Shown here piece after piece: positions 12,156-13,111 of a stretch of 13,111 bases of DNA. Positions within the stretch are counted from its first letter, which is position 1, and every line of letters starts with the position of its first letter. Both the position numbers and the translations under genes were made by a program. Source of the DNA: Colivivens sp963645405 (GTDB lineage Bacteria; Bacteroidota; Bacteroidia; Bacteroidales; Bacteroidaceae); NCBI GenBank assembly GCA_963645405.1, contig CAVISR010000082.1:1-13111 (forward strand), read 5' to 3'. The notes under the pieces were generated by a model that was not told where the DNA came from, did not search any database, and was given only the letters and a program-made list of their open reading frames with translations.

Positions 12156-12956
12156 ATGACCAGAATATCGCACACGTTCTATCGGTTCGGCACTCAGATG
12201 CTCTACATCATGATGCTGCCATTGTCCTTCATCGTATTCTCGTTGGTCTACCGACCATTCGATGTCGACACCTTTCTCGACATTGGTGAAGGCCTCTACC
12301 CTTTCAACATCACGATGATTACCTGCATCGTACTAGTGGTGCTGCTCATCACCCGGCTTTCACTCTATTTCTGCCGTCACCATCTCAACTTGTCCGAAGG
12401 ATGGTACATCTTCTGGTGCGTTTGCGAAGTGGTGACAATAGCCCATTTCGTAACCCTCTACATGTGGTTGATGCTGGGCAAGAAAATGCTCTATCTTGAG
12501 GTGCTGGCAGAGTCCCTCGAGATGATTGCCCTCATCCTTGTGTTCCCCTACGTCATCATCTGGCTTTCCTTGCGCATAGTGGACCTAAAGAAAATCCCGG
12601 AGCAGACTGCTGAACAGAAAATAAGGTTCTCCGACGACAGAAACAACATCAAACTCGTTGTCCTTGCCTCCAGCGTCCTTTACGTCTCAGCCGAGGAAAA
12701 CTACGTAAATATCTTCTATATGGAGAAGGACAAGCTCCGCAAGTTCGTCCTTCGCAACACGATGAAGAACATCGAACAACTCTGCGCACGCAACGGCTTG
12801 CTCAGATGCCACCGCTCCTACTACATCAACAAGAACCATGTCAGTTCCATCCGTAAAGACAAAGACAACATCATCGTTGCCGAACTCGACTCCTCCGAGA
12901 AAATCCACATCCCCGTCAGCCGCCGCTACTACGACGACCTGTCACACCTTATATAA
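12156..12956 (+). CDS. Membrane-anchored LytTR DNA-binding regulator
   Basis: This 266-residue protein has four hydrophobic segments (about 13-32, 50-70, 83-105, 117-138), a short linker and a C-terminal LytTR DNA-binding domain (about 165-266). The domain shows the family pattern: VLYVSAEENYVNIFY (174-188), FVLRNTMKNIE (197-207), LLRCHRSYYINKNHVSSI (215-232) and IPVSRRYYDDL (252-262). LytTR domains bind direct repeats in promoters. There is no receiver or histidine-kinase domain, so the membrane part may itself sense a signal or anchor the regulator; this is inference. It diverges from the ANL-like gene and is a natural candidate to control it and itself. Only one start fits: the ATG at 12156 opens directly into the first helix. 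Confidence 0.88.
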   Translation: MTRISHTFYRFGTQMLYIMMLPLSFIVFSLVYRPFDVDTFLDIGEGLYPFNITMITCIVLVVLLITRLSLYFCRHHLNLSEGWYIFWCVCEVVTIAHFVTLYMWLMLGKKMLYLEVLAESLEMIALILVFPYVIIWLSLRIVDLKKIPEQTAEQKIRFSDDRNNIKLVVLASSVLYVSAEENYVNIFYMEKDKLRKFVLRNTMKNIEQLCARNGLLRCHRSYYINKNHVSSIRKDKDNIIVAELDSSEKIHIPVSRRYYDDLSHLI

Positions 12957-12965
12957 GAAAAGGTG
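12945..12965 (+). terminator. Weak hairpin overlapping the LytTR stop
   Basis: CACCTT (12945-12950) pairs perfectly with AAGGTG (12960-12965) around a 9-base loop that contains the TAA stop. No T run follows, so it may be an RNA 3'-end structure rather than an intrinsic terminator. Confidence 0.35.
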
Positions 12966-12979
12966 AATTACGGAGCAAA

Positions 12980-13111
12980 TCAAATTGGTTTATCAGCCTT
13001 GTAATGTAGGTAAAATTTGCACGAAGTGAATGGTAAATTTTCGAAACCGCCCGGACGGTAGGAGCCAGCTTTCTCCGAAAGCGTCGGCGATAACAATCGA
13101 GCGCAGCTCGC
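12980..13111 (-). other. Short open frame running off the right edge
   Basis: On the minus strand a frame enters from beyond the window and continues for 43 codons before a TGA at 12982-12980, ending HYKADKPI. It could be the C-terminus of a leftward gene convergent with the LytTR gene. Another minus-strand frame is also open across most of this stretch, and the DNA contains three perfect short hairpins, so it may instead be a structured non-coding or repetitive element. I cannot assign a family. Confidence 0.3.
13046..13110. repeat. Three consecutive perfect short hairpins
   Basis: The inverted repeats are ACCG/CGGT (13046-13049 and 13056-13059), GCTTTC/GAAAGC (13068-13073 and 13077-13082) and CGAGC/GCTCG (13098-13102 and 13106-13110), with loops of 6, 3 and 3 bases. 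A palindrome TTTCGAAA (13039-13046) precedes them. Together they form a dense structured block that continues to the window edge. Confidence 0.6.

Overview
The window looks like a chromosomal segment of a Bacteroidales bacterium, most likely Prevotella or a close relative. The evidence is the family content (GH97 glycosidase, a DUF4827-type lipoprotein, an archaeal-like GlmM, a membrane-anchored LytTR protein), the absence of strong Shine-Dalgarno sequences, and several -7 elements of the Bacteroidetes form TAnnTTTG. No rRNA, tRNA, IS element, CRISPR array or phage gene was recognised.

Layout. Five genes run leftward from about 7.25 kb: nrnA-like DHH/DHHA1 phosphoesterase (7245-6178), secreted GH97 glycosidase (6144-4180), mannonate dehydratase uxuA (3751-2552), an SDR oxidoreductase probably acting as fructuronate reductase (2165-1347) and a LysE-family exporter (1192-458). 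uxuA and the SDR form the middle of the hexuronate route (fructuronate - mannonate - 2-keto-3-deoxygluconate), and the GH97 enzyme may release sugars upstream of it. Three genes run rightward from a divergent promoter region at 7.25-7.48 kb: rpe (7476-8123), a DUF4827-type lipoprotein (8263-8928) and a phosphohexomutase of the GlmM group (9182-10576). A second divergent pair follows: a shortened adenylate-forming (ANL) protein on the minus strand (11727-10786) that has lost its nucleotide-binding loop, and a four-helix membrane protein with a C-terminal LytTR DNA-binding domain (12156-12956). The last 145 bases hold three close hairpins and a short open frame running off the edge.

Most unusual feature. 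Most of the large spacers (0.24-0.45, 1.24-1.36, 2.2-2.5, 3.8-4.08, 10.56-10.74 and 11.8-11.94 kb) are built from degenerate tandem units about 20-23 bp long, or 30 or 43-47 bp. The unit sequence differs from spacer to spacer while the spacing stays similar; in two arrays it is 22 bp almost without drift. At three genes (SDR, GH97, glmM) the 3' end of the gene, including its stop codon, is repeated a short way downstream, and in the GH97 case the copy still encodes a matching C-terminal peptide. This suggests a process that repeatedly duplicates short 3'-terminal segments in this genome. I know of no named element that matches. The pattern was found by eye and needs an autocorrelation and shuffling test.
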